Assembly (NCBI GenBank): GCA_012927585.1
Contig: JABBOY010000016.1
Location: forward strand, 186,001 to 250,000
Source: Glaciimonas sp.
GTDB taxonomy: Bacteria > Pseudomonadota > Gammaproteobacteria > Burkholderiales > Burkholderiaceae_D
Reading direction: 5' to 3'
Length of the DNA: 64,000 nt
The translations under genes and the position numbers were made by a program. The number at the start of each line of letters is the position of its first letter. The first letter of the stretch is position 1. The notes below the pieces were generated by a model. It ran no database searches. It worked only from the letters and a program-made list of their open reading frames with translations, and had not been told where the DNA came from. Positions 63,423-64,000 of the stretch are shown here, in pieces.

Positions 63423-63797
63423 AATGCTCCAACGGTTTTGATATTTTAATAGTAACTATTCAGACTGTTATGGATAGCTTCCGTATGCGAGAGAGTAACA
63501 GTCTGCAACGTGAACAGCTTGCACCGTGGTTTAAAGCCGTCCGTGAGATGGAAAACCCGGTGCATTGCGCCGGGATGATGTGGATTTTGAATGGTTGTGC
63601 AAGTCATCGGGCATAAACCGAGCGCAATAGCCGAAAACATTACCGTTGCCTCCCGCTCGACCTGCTGCGAATGTGGCACACCAAGATTGAAGCGTGGATA
63701 TTGGAGTAAGTGAAAATCGACTTTGCGCCAGTAGCGCCGGGAATAAAAATTAGTGAAATCAGCTTGGTAACTGAAACGCTACGCTATACAATTAAGC
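63423..63797. other. Gap between erpA and the higB-type gene
   Basis: No convincing gene. A 48-codon frame on the plus strand from 63469 (MDSFRMRESNSLQREQL) has no recognisable domain. A possible -10 (TATACA, 63784) precedes the toxin gene. Confidence 0.45.
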
Positions 63798-64000
63798 ATG
63801 ATTAAAACATTCCGGCACAAAGGCTTGCAAGCCTTCTTTGAAAAAGGAAGCAAGGCAGGCATACAGCCGAGTCATGCGCCAAGGCTGAGGCGTCAACTGG
63901 AGCGGCTGGAACTTGCCAAAGGGTCGGAAGATATGAACGTGCCGGGTTGGGGATGGCATCTTTTGAGCGGGAATCTCGCACAGCATTACGCGGTGACAGT
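63798..64000 (+). CDS. higB: HigB-type toxin (RelE superfamily), 5' part
   Basis: 67 codons before the window edge: MIKTFRHKGLQAFFEKGSKA, QPSHAPRLRRQLERLELAK and MNVPGWGWHLLSGNLAQHYAVTV. This is the plasmid-maintenance killer protein/HigB pattern (GLxxFFxxGxxxGIxPxHAxRLRxxLxxLxxA). In such modules the toxin gene comes first and HigA follows, which would be outside the window. Confidence 0.9.
   Translation, partial: MIKTFRHKGLQAFFEKGSKAGIQPSHAPRLRRQLERLELAKGSEDMNVPGWGWHLLSGNLAQHYAVT

Noticed and set aside
63446-63679. 77-codon minus-strand frame after erpA
   Set aside because: No domain and no start signal; overlaps only non-coding DNA.

Overview
The window looks like a chromosomal segment of a betaproteobacterium of the order Burkholderiales, most likely family Oxalobacteraceae; the genus cannot be fixed from sequence alone. 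The pointers are housekeeping gene orders I associate with that group: perM-hda-HAD phosphatase-pcnB-folK divergent from purM; recA-recX-(DUF2889)-sucC-sucD-pilA; argC-DUF6776-bactofilin-erpA; and a VC_2705-type symporter next to its small subunit and a two-component system. No rRNA, tRNA or CRISPR array was seen.

The first 25 kb hold a complete uptake-hydrogenase region in the order known from the Ralstonia eutropha (Cupriavidus necator) H16 megaplasmid: hoxK-G-Z-M-L-O-Q-R-T-V, hypA-B-F-C-D-E-X, hoxA-B-C-J, plus a hoxN-type nickel permease, which here lies upstream. HoxK carries all six cysteines of the oxygen-tolerant proximal [4Fe-3S] cluster. HoxB/HoxC form a soluble hydrogen-sensing hydrogenase with Ile62 and Phe110 and no C-terminal extension, and HoxJ/HoxA are the kinase and NtrC-type regulator. 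A sigma-54 promoter (TGGCAC-N5-TTGC) lies upstream of hoxK. A near-consensus one lies upstream of hoxN and overlaps a NikR-like inverted repeat. The region thus encodes the enzyme, its maturation, its nickel supply and a hydrogen-responsive switch. The left side has gene remnants (a specificity-subunit-like fragment and a broken hupE/ureJ). The right side has IS66 and IS256 remnants, two 129-bp IS256 end copies bracketing about 2 kb, two integron-type attC sites and an orphan 341-residue protein gene.

From 27.7 to 46 kb the content is mainly core: a chalcone-isomerase-like secreted protein, a flavoprotein related to the N-terminal part of SelD fusions, carbonic anhydrase, a tungstate-type ABC transporter lacking a nearby binding protein, panB, folK/pcnB/HAD/hda/perM, purM, a sodium:solute symporter operon with its regulators, recA with a LexA box, and recX. 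A nitric-oxide-reductase cluster (small membrane protein, two-haem NorC, NorB, NorQ, NorD) with a perfect FNR/DNR box sits between recX and DUF2889-sucCD.

The last 10 kb hold sucCD, a PP2C phosphatase/FHA pair, several toxin-antitoxin modules (one toxin gene interrupted by an amber codon), a sigma-54/PilR-type pilA locus, an AbrB-Doc pair, argC, a coiled-coil membrane protein with a bactofilin, erpA, and the start of a HigB-type toxin cut by the window edge. Several families of short palindromic or dispersed repeats are scattered between genes. I did not find a system that I can claim is undescribed; the best leads are the hoxN regulatory overlap, the extra histidine-rich loop in HypB, the two-haem NorC, the attC/IS256 island and the dispersed 34-bp repeat family.
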